DNA of 14,764 bases from JBGSOV01 sp041738935 (GCA_041738935.1 JBGSOV010000004.1:1-14764); one strand, 5' to 3'. Numbered from the stretch's first letter, positions 1 through 7,183 are shown. Notes: generated by a model not told the origin, from the sequence alone. Translations and numbers: made by a program.

Positions 1-1
1 G

Positions 2-907
2 ATCCCACGCCAAGGAAAAGCTTCCTTTTCTAAAGGCAACCAAGACCCAGCGATCTTTGTCGGTTATGTCTGCCAGTATACTGACGGGGCTTGGAAATGC
101 GGTTGCGCAGACAATGCTTGTACCACTCCACATTGGCAAGTGCAGGCGCTTCAAACAGAAACCGGTAGTGGAGATGATACCGGAGAGAGTGAAATCCCAA
201 GTGGCGAGATGGTAACTAATATTGTGTACGACAGCCTTCCGCTTGGTGTGGTTTCAGACGCAGAACAGACACGTATCTGGGGAAACAAGGCGCGTAGTCA
301 GTCGGAAAATTATGTTATCGTAGATTCCGGTGAAGGTTTCAAGGTGCTACGGGGTATTCGTAAGCCGAATGGGGATGCACCAGATGCGGTACAAGCAAAG
401 AAGCCCAATAGCAACTCGTACTGTATTGAAACACGCTATCGTCACTCGCCGAACTATGCACGTGACAAGGGAAAAGGTGGCAAGTTTGGCCTCGGCTTCA
501 GCGGTGGTACCTACGCCAACGGTCAGGCGCCAATGGACGCGGCGGAGTCTGGTAACGGAGGAGCAGTACTCACCGCTGTTAGCGATAGAGGACTCATTCG
601 TGACTACCTCTACGAGTATGGAGACAATGACTACTATGGAGCGATGTACTGGAGAAAAGCGAATTTCGATGCGGCGTGGCACACTCTACGATATTGCGCA
701 TGGCTCAACACACCGGGACAACGTAATGGGCGGTATCAGGTAGTGTTTGACGGCGTGAAGGTTGTAGACAAAAGCGACATCTATTGGAGGCCGACCGGAA
801 AGACGTGGCAATGGAATGGTATGCGCCTGCATGAACGTGATAATAACCCGCCAAAAGCGATAATCTACAACGAGTATCAATACCATCGTATGTGGGTACC
901 ACAATAA
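2..907 (+). CDS. Secreted Cys-module / polysaccharide lyase family 14-like protein (5' truncated)
   Basis: The reading frame is open from base 2, so the gene starts upstream of the window; 301 residues are visible. Residues about 1-50 hold the end of a cysteine module (C-x6-W-K-C-G-C-x4-C-x4-WQV, Trp at visible residue 31) that is also present in the next two genes. A T/S/G/E-rich linker follows. From about residue 75 the C-terminal domain resembles the beta-jelly-roll of PL14-type lyases: a GGKFGLGFSGG stretch where lyases have GGK-LPGL-GG, then W-HTLR, LNTPGQ-NG, a V-FDG turn and a following WRP. That order is typical of the fold (established knowledge); the glycan substrate cannot be read from sequence. 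It is probably exported, because the intact neighbour with the same module has a signal peptide. The call rests on motif order only; a related concanavalin-like or carbohydrate-binding domain is the main alternative. Confidence 0.72.
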   Translation: MPRQGKASFSKGNQDPAIFVGYVCQYTDGAWKCGCADNACTTPHWQVQALQTETGSGDDTGESEIPSGEMVTNIVYDSLPLGVVSDAEQTRIWGNKARSQSENYVIVDSGEGFKVLRGIRKPNGDAPDAVQAKKPNSNSYCIETRYRHSPNYARDKGKGGKFGLGFSGGTYANGQAPMDAAESGNGGAVLTAVSDRGLIRDYLYEYGDNDYYGAMYWRKANFDAAWHTLRYCAWLNTPGQRNGRYQVVFDGVKVVDKSDIYWRPTGKTWQWNGMRLHERDNNPPKAIIYNEYQYHRMWVPQ

Positions 908-953
908 GGCTATTCCGGTGGGGCTCCTTTAATCTAAGAATTTATTCTTCCTT

Positions 954-2384
954 ATGTTTTCTTCTCCATCTTTCACCAAAGGTGTCCATCTGAGATATAA
1001 AATACTCGTTGCTATTCTTCTATCATTCGTCTTTCTCCACCTCCACGCTCACGCCCAATCTTGCACCGCGCTCTTCCCCTCCGGTACTGCCGCCCCTGGC
1101 GGCTACGGCGCGTCATGGAATGTCTTTAGTACTGCCAAAGAACTTCTCCTCAATGGTACTTGTTCTGGTGATACGGTCAATGTCTCAATTGGCTCTGATC
1201 AACCCAATCAATATGTTTTTAACCAAGGCTTCTACTGGAACGGAACCCAATGGCGTCAACTGAGTCTCACTGGGGCAAACCCTCCCACTGGCTCTTGGCT
1301 TGCTCGTCAAGGCAAAGCTTCTTTCGCCAAAGGTACTCAAGACCCTGCTATCTTCGTGGGTTATGTTTGCCAATTTACTGATAACGCTTGGAAATGCGGT
1401 TGCGCTGACGCTGTTTGCACAACTCCGCGTTGGCAAGTACAAGCGTTGCAGACTCAGACGAGTGGAGGAGGCGGAGGAGGTAATACATCCGGTTTGGAAA
1501 ATCCACCTACTATGGATGCGGGCTATGTACTCATCGAAAACGTATGTCCTGGTGAATCAGGCTGGCCGAGTTCTTCGCAGGTTGCTGGTAAAGATGTCAA
1601 GATCGTGATGCCAAAAAATAGGGAATGTAAACCTTCATCAGATACTGCAGCTATCCAAGGTACCGAATCGAACCCGGTAAAGGATGTGTGGATAGTTGGA
1701 GGCGTGCTGCGCGGCGCCGGATTTTCATTCCGTAACTATAGCGGTATGGTGTTCATCGAAGGTGCGATTATAGATTTGGCAGGCAAGTGCCAAGACGCAA
1801 TCAACGGATACTTCGGCCGAGGCGATGGTGGCAGATGGGTGGTACAGAATACACATATAACAGGCGTTAGTTATTGTAGTCCGGGCATCCATGGCGATAT
1901 TACGCATCCACAAGGGAGCGGGGCTATGCTGAACGAACTTAAGTGGCAAAACGTATGGGCGCATGTTGTTCGACAAGGTTTTTTCATCGTACCGCGAACC
2001 TCTGGTGACTATCCGGGGCACGGCTTGAAAAAATTAACTCTTGACCATGTATTCCTTGATGCCGATCCAAAAGTGCGGATGGCTGGTAAACAAATTGCCA
2101 CGATGATCTACTGGGCGGAGAGCTGGGGACCACCTGTTGATGGCGTGCATTTCAATGACACGTACTTGCGCTGGTGGGGAGGGGCAGATGGAGCGAGCAA
2201 AAGTATGCGAAAGGATATTACCATTCCCAATGTCGCATCCTACGACAGCAGTGAATGTGCTACGTATGCGTCGAGCGCAAAGGTCACTGGCAAATGGTGT
2301 GCCGGAGCGCCTCCAGGTGGAAACACCTTTGTTCCTCTCGACAAAATCGGACTCAACTACAATCGCTCGAATTTTACAAAATGA
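954..2384 (+). CDS. Secreted Cys-module / probable parallel beta-helix protein
   Basis: This 476-residue protein has an N-terminal signal peptide: a basic stretch near R14-Y15-K16, a hydrophobic core about 17-30, and a likely cut after AHA at residue 34. Residues about 37-165 form the complete cysteine module, with early Cys37, a YWNGTQWRQ segment, and C-x6-W146-K-C148-G-C150-x4-C-x4-WQV. Residues 170-176 are a Ser plus six-Gly linker. The C-terminal 300 residues have short repeated strands with V-I-GG, FRNYSGMVFIEGAIID and LTLDHVFLD patterns and periodic small, Asn and Gly turns, as in right-handed beta-helix (pectate-lyase-like) proteins. No catalytic triad is assignable. It lies 46 bp after the preceding gene and has the same architecture with a different C-terminal fold, which suggests an old duplication followed by a domain swap. 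ATG 954 has no obvious Shine-Dalgarno sequence; it is the start that keeps the whole signal peptide. Confidence 0.75.
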   Translation: MFSSPSFTKGVHLRYKILVAILLSFVFLHLHAHAQSCTALFPSGTAAPGGYGASWNVFSTAKELLLNGTCSGDTVNVSIGSDQPNQYVFNQGFYWNGTQWRQLSLTGANPPTGSWLARQGKASFAKGTQDPAIFVGYVCQFTDNAWKCGCADAVCTTPRWQVQALQTQTSGGGGGGNTSGLENPPTMDAGYVLIENVCPGESGWPSSSQVAGKDVKIVMPKNRECKPSSDTAAIQGTESNPVKDVWIVGGVLRGAGFSFRNYSGMVFIEGAIIDLAGKCQDAINGYFGRGDGGRWVVQNTHITGVSYCSPGIHGDITHPQGSGAMLNELKWQNVWAHVVRQGFFIVPRTSGDYPGHGLKKLTLDHVFLDADPKVRMAGKQIATMIYWAESWGPPVDGVHFNDTYLRWWGGADGASKSMRKDITIPNVASYDSSECATYASSAKVTGKWCAGAPPGGNTFVPLDKIGLNYNRSNFTK

Positions 2385-2414
2385 TGTACTCCATTACTTA
2401 AGCAAGGAGAAAAT

Positions 2415-2443
2415 TTGTATTAATATATAAAATAGTATATAAT
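2415..2443 (+). promoter_or_regulatory. Sigma70-like promoter, TTGTAT-N17-TATAAT
   Basis: TTGTAT at 2415-2420 and a perfect TATAAT at 2438-2443 are separated by exactly 17 bases in a very AT-rich stretch. The expected transcription start, about 7 bases after the -10 box, falls at about 2450, on or just inside the ATG at 2447. The message would therefore be leaderless, or translation would start at the second ATG at 2465. AT-rich DNA yields chance matches, which lowers confidence. Confidence 0.5.
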
Positions 2444-2446
2444 AAT

Positions 2447-2560
2447 ATGAATTTAGCTTCTCTCATGAAACATGCTCTTATTGGAAGAATCGTGCTCATC
2501 ACTTTTTTTCTCGGAAGTTTTGCCGTCGGATCGGTATATATCTTCGCCATCAACGGATAA
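2447..2560 (+). CDS. Small single-span membrane protein (37 aa), hypothetical
   Basis: ATG 2447 to TAA 2560 encodes 37 residues: a short polar start, a K/R patch near residues 8-14, then one hydrophobic Leu/Ile/Phe/Val helix reaching almost to the C-terminus. A second ATG at 2465 would give 31 residues starting MKHALIGR, with better charge placement before the helix. It sits alone in the 270-bp gap between two secreted-protein genes, directly behind a near-consensus promoter and with no Shine-Dalgarno sequence. No family is recognised. It could be a real micro-membrane protein or a chance hydrophobic ORF; the promoter favours a transcribed unit. Confidence 0.4.
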   Translation: MNLASLMKHALIGRIVLITFFLGSFAVGSVYIFAING

Positions 2561-2598
2561 ACAAATTCTGTCAAAGCCCGCTGCAAAAAGACTCCCTT

Positions 2599-2627
2599 TT
2601 GATTCTCTCTGCTTTTTGCGGTAAAAT
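2599..2627 (+). promoter_or_regulatory. Sigma70-like promoter, TTGATT-N17-TAAAAT
   Basis: TTGATT at 2599-2604 and TAAAAT at 2622-2627 are 17 bases apart, 27 bp before ATG 2655. The predicted start near 2634 leaves a leader of about 20 bases for the two-gene unit 2655-3976. An 8-bp inverted repeat (GCAAAAAG 2583-2590, CTTTTTGC 2612-2619) brackets the -35 box and reaches into the spacer, so it could be an operator or a chance match. Confidence 0.5.
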
Positions 2628-2654
2628 AGACAGAAAGCTCCTGCTTAAATATTC

Positions 2655-3041
2655 ATGAAAAATCGTCTCCTCGTGTTGCCGGCGCTCGTCAGTCTGGCGA
2701 TTATCGTGGCTGATATTTGGAGTGTTGCTCAAATGCCAGCAAGTGATTTGTCTCTTTCGCTTACTACTGCGGGAGATTCGCACATCTCGACCGAAGATAC
2801 TTGGCAATCCCTGCGTGAATATCACTTCCAAAACGGTGTGCTTTTTAATGTTGGCGAGCATCTCCTTCCGCCACAAAGTGACAAACGTGATTCCTATTCT
2901 CTTAATGCTGAGCAGACCACACTTATTTATCGCTGTGTGTGGCAAAAAAACATTTGGAATTGTGGGTGTGATGCAGGCACATGTTCTGAGCAGTGGCAGG
3001 TTGTGCTCCCAGATGCTGACTCAAGTTTTTCTCCGCAATGA
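2655..3041 (+). CDS. Short exported protein carrying the Cys module alone
   Basis: A 128-residue protein. Residues about 4-25 are a hydrophobic signal peptide or anchor ending near VAQ. The C-terminal part has the same cysteine pattern as the two genes before it: Y-x-C94-x6-W101-x-C103-G-C105-x4-C110-x3-WQV. Here it lacks any fused catalytic domain and the region before the motif is more divergent. The TGA stop overlaps the ATG of the next gene (ATGA at 3038-3041), so the two are co-translated and their products may act together. The function is unknown. The cysteines are compatible with two disulfides outside the membrane or with a metal site. Confidence 0.72.
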   Translation: MKNRLLVLPALVSLAIIVADIWSVAQMPASDLSLSLTTAGDSHISTEDTWQSLREYHFQNGVLFNVGEHLLPPQSDKRDSYSLNAEQTTLIYRCVWQKNIWNCGCDAGTCSEQWQVVLPDADSSFSPQ

Positions 3042-3976
3042 CCTACCAGAATAAAAATCTCCTCAAAGTTTTCGCATTGCTCTTGCTCATGACTGCAGCG
3101 CTCTATTGGGTATTTGCAGGGAATCGCGGGCATGTCATTATCGAAACTATCAAAAGTCCATATACTCTTGTCATAAAGGATTTTCGCAAATTCGACTGTT
3201 TTGACGATGCTTGCCAGTTTGATATTCCGTTTGGCAAACAACAAGTGTGTGTACAAAAAGCAGGATTTTTTGAATCCTGCCAAACCATCACTGTTCCGTG
3301 GCGCAAGCAAATCTCCTTCGAACCTACTCTGCAGCGAGTTCCTCGTTTGCATGTAGACAAAACGCCAATTTCTATTGAGAACGATACAGCTGCAATCAAT
3401 CGTGATCCTCTGCGGACACTGACCGAAAGTGGAACTCAGTATTTTTGGCAAAATAGTGCTGGTGCACTGATGCGCGGTTCACCAGATATGCCCGAATCAG
3501 CAGAGCTTGTTACAACTTTTTCTCAGTTGCCTGTTACGCAAATCATGGCTTTTGGCAACGATATTCTTGTTATTACTGCCAAAGAGGTTTTTTTGGTTGA
3601 TCCAACAGCAGCGTCGCGGCAACGCATTTTTGTCGGCATCGATATTGCAGCAAAGCCGCTTGATGACAAAATTATCGCGCTGGCTGATGCAAACAATCTG
3701 TATTTGTATAATGCTGTTACTAAGCAGCAAACCAAGCTCCCATTTTTTACGCCCCCAGCTTGGCTGACGACTTGTGATGGAAACGCTCTCGTTGGGGCGA
3801 TTACCGAAACCGAAACAAACATTCGTTTTTTTGGCTTCGAAACAGCGACTGCTACAGAAAATATAATTACCACTGCAAAGCTCACTGATCAAATCGTTTC
3901 TCTCACATGCGCAAACGAGCCCAATGCAGTTGCATTGGAGCTCGAAAGCGGCAAACGTGTTCTGTTACGATATTAA
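3038..3976 (+). CDS. Membrane-anchored PEGA-like / beta-propeller protein
   Basis: This 312-residue protein has one N-terminal transmembrane helix (about residues 8-27) after a short K/N-rich cytoplasmic end, so most of it faces outward. Residues about 31-105 look like a PEGA-type beta-sandwich: GHVIIET, a YTLVIKD strand, IPFGKQQVCVQKAGF, then a TITVPW strand. Four Cys in this part could pair. Residues about 107-312 are a run of short beta-strand units (ILVITAKEVFLVD, NLYLYNAVTKQQTKLP, VALELESGKRVLLRY) typical of a WD40/PQQ-like propeller, without readable signature repeats. ATGA overlap with the preceding Cys-module gene indicates translational coupling. This layout, TM plus PEGA plus propeller, is one I associate with Parcubacterial genomes (from memory). 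No enzyme activity is implied. Confidence 0.68.
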   Translation: MTYQNKNLLKVFALLLLMTAALYWVFAGNRGHVIIETIKSPYTLVIKDFRKFDCFDDACQFDIPFGKQQVCVQKAGFFESCQTITVPWRKQISFEPTLQRVPRLHVDKTPISIENDTAAINRDPLRTLTESGTQYFWQNSAGALMRGSPDMPESAELVTTFSQLPVTQIMAFGNDILVITAKEVFLVDPTAASRQRIFVGIDIAAKPLDDKIIALADANNLYLYNAVTKQQTKLPFFTPPAWLTTCDGNALVGAITETETNIRFFGFETATATENIITTAKLTDQIVSLTCANEPNAVALELESGKRVLLRY

Positions 3977-4446
3977 GATTTTTTTGGCGGAAGCTTTTTC
4001 TTAGCCTTACTGACAGCAGATTTTGCCTTGCTCACAAGACCTTTCTTTTCTTCTGAAAGCTTTTTTTCCACTTTGTCATGAGCTTTGTCCAACGCCTCAT
4101 CGGCTTTTTCTTCCGCCTTATCGGCTTTAAAGAGCGCAATGTTCAATACTTTATCTAATTCTTGACGAGCTTTGGCGCTCATCTCTTCACTCTTGGTTTC
4201 GAGCAGTGCCATCAAGTCTTCGGCAGATTTTTTGCCAGAGGCAATCAAGTCTTGGACGTCTTTCGAGTTGATGACGCCTTTTGCTTCATCGCCAACATCT
4301 TTGGCAGCGTCTACAAGAGCATTCCCGAAAGCGGAAAACTTGGCATCTGATTTACGCAGTTCTTTTCGCAATATTTTGCCTGATTTGGGGGCAAACAGTA
4401 ATCCGGCAGAAATACCGGCAACGAGCCCAAGTAGGATTTTTTTCAT
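3973..4446 (-). CDS. YtxH-type membrane protein with Lys/Ala-rich tail
   Basis: A 157-residue protein. The N-terminus (MKKILLGLVAGISAGLLFAP, then KSGK) has the GxxxGLLFAPxSGxxxR signature of YtxH-domain proteins: a single membrane helix followed by a basic turn. Residues about 35-120 are predicted to be amphipathic helix or coiled coil rich in A/K/E/D. The last 30 residues are KAKSAVSKAKKK-like, resembling histone H1 tails. The ATG follows the upstream lipoprotein stop by 6 bp, so both are probably on one transcript. Its stop overlaps that of the convergent gene within TTAA 3973-3976. YtxH proteins are often linked to stress, but the molecular role is unknown. The basic tail might bind nucleic acid or acidic polymers, which is inference. 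Confidence 0.8.
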   Translation of the reverse strand: MKKILLGLVAGISAGLLFAPKSGKILRKELRKSDAKFSAFGNALVDAAKDVGDEAKGVINSKDVQDLIASGKKSAEDLMALLETKSEEMSAKARQELDKVLNIALFKADKAEEKADEALDKAHDKVEKKLSEEKKGLVSKAKSAVSKAKKKLPPKKS

Positions 4447-4452
4447 AAAAGT

Positions 4453-5775
4453 TTAAAAAGAAGAAAGAGATTGTGCAATAGTGCGGATTTGGCTGGCGTA
4501 ATCGGCATTTCCCGAAACTTCAAAATAGGTCGTATCATCTCGAGGAGCCGAAATAGTGATAATTCCCAGAGCAACAGCTTCTGTCATTTTGGTGCGATTA
4601 CCCGGAAAAATTTCGATTTTGGCGATACTATTTTCGTTAGTGACTTCTTCAAGCGCAATATCAAGCCGCGAAATTGGTGTATTACCCGTGACATTTACTT
4701 GTCTCCACCACCACGCAACAGGTACAGAAAAAGAATATTGAAAGCGCTCATTGGTGTACGATTTCCAGCCGGATGGTAGCGTCGTCAAAGGCGAGGTGCT
4801 GGGTGATGGACTCGAAGTCGAAGGAGACTTGGAGGGAGATGGTGTAGTCGAACCAGAGAGACTCGCCGAAATATCACTTGGTGGCAAACTCGAATCGACG
4901 CAAACACCAGTGGCATTTTCTTCCAAAGTCAGCAGCTCACAACGAAATCCGCTCGGGCAAAGCTTTTTGGCGATACCGCCACAATAAGCAGTCGTCCCCG
5001 GCGAAGTCGTCGCAGTCGGCGAAGAAGAGGCACTTTGCGGATCAATCCATTCGAGTCCGGTCAGCATTTCGTAAAACACCGCACGTTCCATTTCGGGATT
5101 TTTTCCCGGAACAAAATGGAAAACGACAATCTGGCGGGTGTCTCGTAATGGTACAAATATATCAATTCCACCACCGGGAACAAGCAGTCGCCAGCCTTGC
5201 TTACCGGTGATAGTAACCGGAATTCCGCTTGTCATTTCTTGCTGAGCGGCAATCCCTGCTGGCGAATTAATGCTTAGTGATTCGACTTTGATAATCGGAT
5301 CTTCGTTTTCGGGATGATAGGTGACGACTGTTGGTGTGGCAGTTTCGTCCATGCTGCGTTGCCAATTGCCGGGCAGCTGTACCGAAAAACCAAGTTCGGT
5401 TTCGGTCAAAATAGACTGACGCGTTTCGGGTGCTTGTCCAATCCGATCGACGCCAAAGACGGTAATCACGGGATCATCGCCGCCTTGTTTGTTGTCAGTC
5501 TCACCGGTGACAGCGACTTGTTCGTTTTCAAAGCGCGAAAGATCGATAATCGAACTTTTCAGCAAATATTTTTTGCCAGCAGTCGTTGTCAAATAATGAG
5601 TACCGTTTTCAAAAATAGTGATTTCTTTAGGAGTAATCACGCCTTGTTCGACAATTGTCGTTTGTTCGGCAGTCGCCGACGGCGAAGCGTCAGAAAGCGG
5701 TTTTGATGAACTCTCACATCCGGTGAACGATACCAGAAGGATAGTCGCCAAAAAAAACTGGAGAGAACGCATCAT
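4453..5775 (-). CDS. Exported lipoprotein with two PsbP-like domains and a CGG-type Cys segment
   Basis: ATG 5775 was chosen, giving 440 residues. The frame also allows GTG 5808, but that codon lies at or upstream of the predicted transcription start. The N-terminus MMRSLQFFLATILLVSFTGC is a lipoprotein signal with Cys20 as lipidation site; the -3 residue is Phe rather than the usual Leu. Residues about 42-110 look like a small OB-like beta domain (YLTTTAGKKYLLKS, VAVTGE). Residues about 118-235 and 330-438 are two related alpha/beta domains opening with FSVQLPGNWQ and YSFSVPVAWWW, which resemble PsbP-like/DUF1795 folds. Between them are a YCGGIAKKLCPSGFRC...GVCV segment, a known short lipoprotein cysteine pattern, and a S/P/T linker of about 35 residues. 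The role is unknown, probably surface ligand binding. It is the first gene of a unit with the YtxH gene. Confidence 0.75.
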   Translation of the reverse strand: MMRSLQFFLATILLVSFTGCESSSKPLSDASPSATAEQTTIVEQGVITPKEITIFENGTHYLTTTAGKKYLLKSSIIDLSRFENEQVAVTGETDNKQGGDDPVITVFGVDRIGQAPETRQSILTETELGFSVQLPGNWQRSMDETATPTVVTYHPENEDPIIKVESLSINSPAGIAAQQEMTSGIPVTITGKQGWRLLVPGGGIDIFVPLRDTRQIVVFHFVPGKNPEMERAVFYEMLTGLEWIDPQSASSSPTATTSPGTTAYCGGIAKKLCPSGFRCELLTLEENATGVCVDSSLPPSDISASLSGSTTPSPSKSPSTSSPSPSTSPLTTLPSGWKSYTNERFQYSFSVPVAWWWRQVNVTGNTPISRLDIALEEVTNENSIAKIEIFPGNRTKMTEAVALGIITISAPRDDTTYFEVSGNADYASQIRTIAQSLSSF

Positions 5776-5810
5776 GGCTTTAAAAAACAGATTTTTATCG
5801 GGCAGCACAG

Positions 5811-5839
5811 ATTGTGAAGAAAAGATTTATGAAAATCAA
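5811..5839 (-). promoter_or_regulatory. Sigma70-like promoter, TTGATT-N17-CACAAT (minus strand)
   Basis: On the minus strand TTGATT (plus coordinates 5834-5839) and CACAAT (5811-5816) are 17 bases apart. The predicted start near 5804 lies about 29 bases before ATG 5775 and makes GTG 5808 unlikely as the start codon. The -35 hexamer and spacer match those of the promoter at 2599-2627. The -10 box matches consensus at four of six positions. Confidence 0.42.
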
Positions 5840-5905
5840 ACTTTCCTTTTGATTCTTTTTTTGGCATGCTGAAATCAGTCTTCCTCTTCTTTTTTTTGCA
5901 AAATC

Positions 5906-6214
5906 ATGATTACCGTACACGCCAAAAATTTTACGATCTCTGACGAGGACAAAGAAAAAATCGAACAAAAAGCAGCAAAACTCTTACATCTTGCGAAAGA
6001 TATGTCCGATGAGTCAACACGCATCCGGGTTGAATTCGAACTGATTGCTGCCAAAAAAGATCTGATTCTCGGAACTCTCACCATTACATTGCCGCATCAT
6101 GATATTCTGCGCGCCGAAGCAAAGGAAGAAAAAAACGTGCTCACCGTCATGGACAAGCTCGAAACCGAAGTCCGCCCACAGATCGAGCGCCACAAGAATA
6201 AGACAAAGCACTAA
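5906..6214 (+). CDS. hpf: Ribosome hibernation promoting factor (HPF/RaiA family), short form
   Basis: A 102-residue protein matching the HPF/YfiA fold: opening strand MITVHAKNFTISDEDKEKIE, helix 1 ending near KLLHLAKD, strands around RIRVEFELIAA and LTITLP, a HDILRAEAKEE strand-helix junction, and a final helix DKLETEVRPQIERHKNKTKH with a basic end. HPF binds the 30S decoding centre and promotes inactive 70S/100S ribosomes in stationary phase. At 102 residues it is the short type, without the C-terminal dimerisation domain of long HPF. It is transcribed divergently from the lipoprotein gene. A TTGATT (5849-5854) lies upstream but has no matching -10 box. No Shine-Dalgarno sequence is seen. 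Confidence 0.88.
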   Translation: MITVHAKNFTISDEDKEKIEQKAAKLLHLAKDMSDESTRIRVEFELIAAKKDLILGTLTITLPHHDILRAEAKEEKNVLTVMDKLETEVRPQIERHKNKTKH

Positions 6215-6225
6215 ATTTGATCGGG

Positions 6226-6262
6226 CTTCCTCCTCCCCTTGATAGGGGAGGCTGGGAGGGGT
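6226..6262. repeat. GC-rich hairpin repeat after hpf (possible weak terminator)
   Basis: CCTCCCC at 6232-6238 and GGGGAGG at 6245-6251 form a perfect 7-bp stem with a 6-base loop. A second GGGAGGGG copy follows at about 6254-6261. A five-T run comes only at 6268-6272, too far from the stem for a classical rho-independent terminator. From memory, CCCCTTGATAGGGGAGG-type elements are dispersed repeats in many bacterial genomes, so it may be a mobile palindromic repeat that also stops transcription. Confidence 0.5.
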
Positions 6263-6332
6263 AGGGATTTTTGATCTACTCCACCACCTCATTAGCCAGA
6301 GAGGTACATCTTTCTGTTGATGTATTACCAAG

Positions 6333-7046
6333 ATGCGCATCTATGGAATCCAAACCAATGTTATTCAAATCGGTGATGATATTGCTGACATCTTTCTGCA
6401 ATCACTCACAACGCCGTTGTCGGAAAATTCCATAGTACTCGTGACTTCCAAGATCGTTGCGGTCAGTCAGGGGCGAATCAAACGATTTGCGACCGAAGCG
6501 GAATTTGAACAGATTGTACAAGACGAAGCCGATGAGGTGCTCGGATATGCGGAACAAGCGAAGATGTTCCTCACGCGCAAAAATGGGCTGGTAATGCCAA
6601 ATGCCGGTATCGACAAAAGCAATGCCGAAGAGGGGAGTTGTATTCTGCTACCGACTGATTGGCAAGCGCTTGTCGATGAGTTTCGGACGGAGCTGCAGCA
6701 ATATTTTAATATTCAAAAGCTTGGTGTGATTCTTGTTGATTCGCGAGTTGTCTCTTTTCGTCTGGGGATTACTGGTGTCGCGATGGCGTGGTCGGGCTTT
6801 GTCGGAGTGAGTGACGAACGCGGTAAAGCAGATTTATTCGGAAAAAAACTAGCGGTTTCCCAAATTGCCGTGGCGGACAACCTTGCTTCAATCGCGCAAA
6901 TCTTCTTCGGTCAGTCTGCCGAACAAACGCCTTTTGTCGTGTGCGAAGATGTGCCGGTGCACTTTACCGATGAAAAACAGGATTATCGCAGTGCGCAGAT
7001 TCCGCCGGAAGACGATTTGTACGCGGAGTTATCAAGTAACAGATAA
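6333..7046 (+). CDS. CofE-family protein (coenzyme F420-0:L-glutamate ligase-like)
   Basis: The 237-residue protein spans the CofE core. Seen in order: VLVTSK40-I-V-A, GR48, NGLVMPNAGIDKSN (83-97), LLP (105-107), VDSR (135-138), FRLG, D161-ERG-K-AD167-LFG, then AVADNLASIAQIFFG and a PFVV strand. These correspond to the K, NAG-D-SN, LLP, DT-GR and RG-DL-G blocks of F420-0:gamma-glutamyl ligases, which add glutamate to F420-0 using GTP. Differences are VDSRVVSFRLG in place of the usual DT-GRPWR-G and ADN for ADE. No other F420 biosynthesis gene is present, and CPR bacteria are not known to make F420, so the substrate may be another carboxylate-amino acid ligation. The ATG lies 118 bp after hpf, with the hairpin repeat between. 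Confidence 0.82.
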   Translation: MRIYGIQTNVIQIGDDIADIFLQSLTTPLSENSIVLVTSKIVAVSQGRIKRFATEAEFEQIVQDEADEVLGYAEQAKMFLTRKNGLVMPNAGIDKSNAEEGSCILLPTDWQALVDEFRTELQQYFNIQKLGVILVDSRVVSFRLGITGVAMAWSGFVGVSDERGKADLFGKKLAVSQIAVADNLASIAQIFFGQSAEQTPFVVCEDVPVHFTDEKQDYRSAQIPPEDDLYAELSSNR

Positions 7047-7120
7047 CAAATAACAGAAATCAGATAACAAATAACAGATAACAGATACAAAGAATTAAGA
7101 AGTAAGATTTAAGAAATAGC
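7035..7120. repeat. Low-complexity AACAGATAACAAAT / AAGAATTAAGAAGTAAG array
   Basis: Degenerate short tandem units (AACAGATAACAAATAACAG and variants) begin inside the last codons of the CofE-like gene. They pass into AGAATTAAGAAGTAAGATTTAAGAA. Reverse-complement versions occur at 7507-7600, and the AGTAAGATTTA type recurs at 9265-9335. Such arrays are common between genes in low-selection MAG genomes (established impression, not a database result). Confidence 0.6.
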
Positions 7121-7177
7121 CGCGTCTTTGCGAGGGATCCCACCACGGCGGGAGCACACGGCAATCCAGAAAAAAAA
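7119..7177. repeat. Dispersed palindromic repeat, copy 1
   Basis: Begins GCCGCGTCTTTGCGAGGGAT and ends GCAATCCAGAAAAA. It shares its first 23 bases exactly with copy 2 at 7316-7374. The right palindromic arm is mutated (ACACGG where copy 2 has ACGCGG). The GTCTTTGCGAGG...CGGCAATCCAG pattern is a widespread bacterial intergenic repeat type, from memory. Confidence 0.65.
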
Positions 7178-7183
7178 TGTGTC

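Noticed and set aside
5776..5808. GTG 5808 as start of the lipoprotein
   Set aside because: It would place LPDKNLFFKA before the lipoprotein signal and lies at or upstream of the predicted transcription start; ATG 5775 gives a normal signal peptide.
7035..7080. AACAGATAACAAAT array as a CRISPR or origin iteron set
   Set aside because: Units are short, irregular and without spacers of constant length; no cas or replication gene is nearby.
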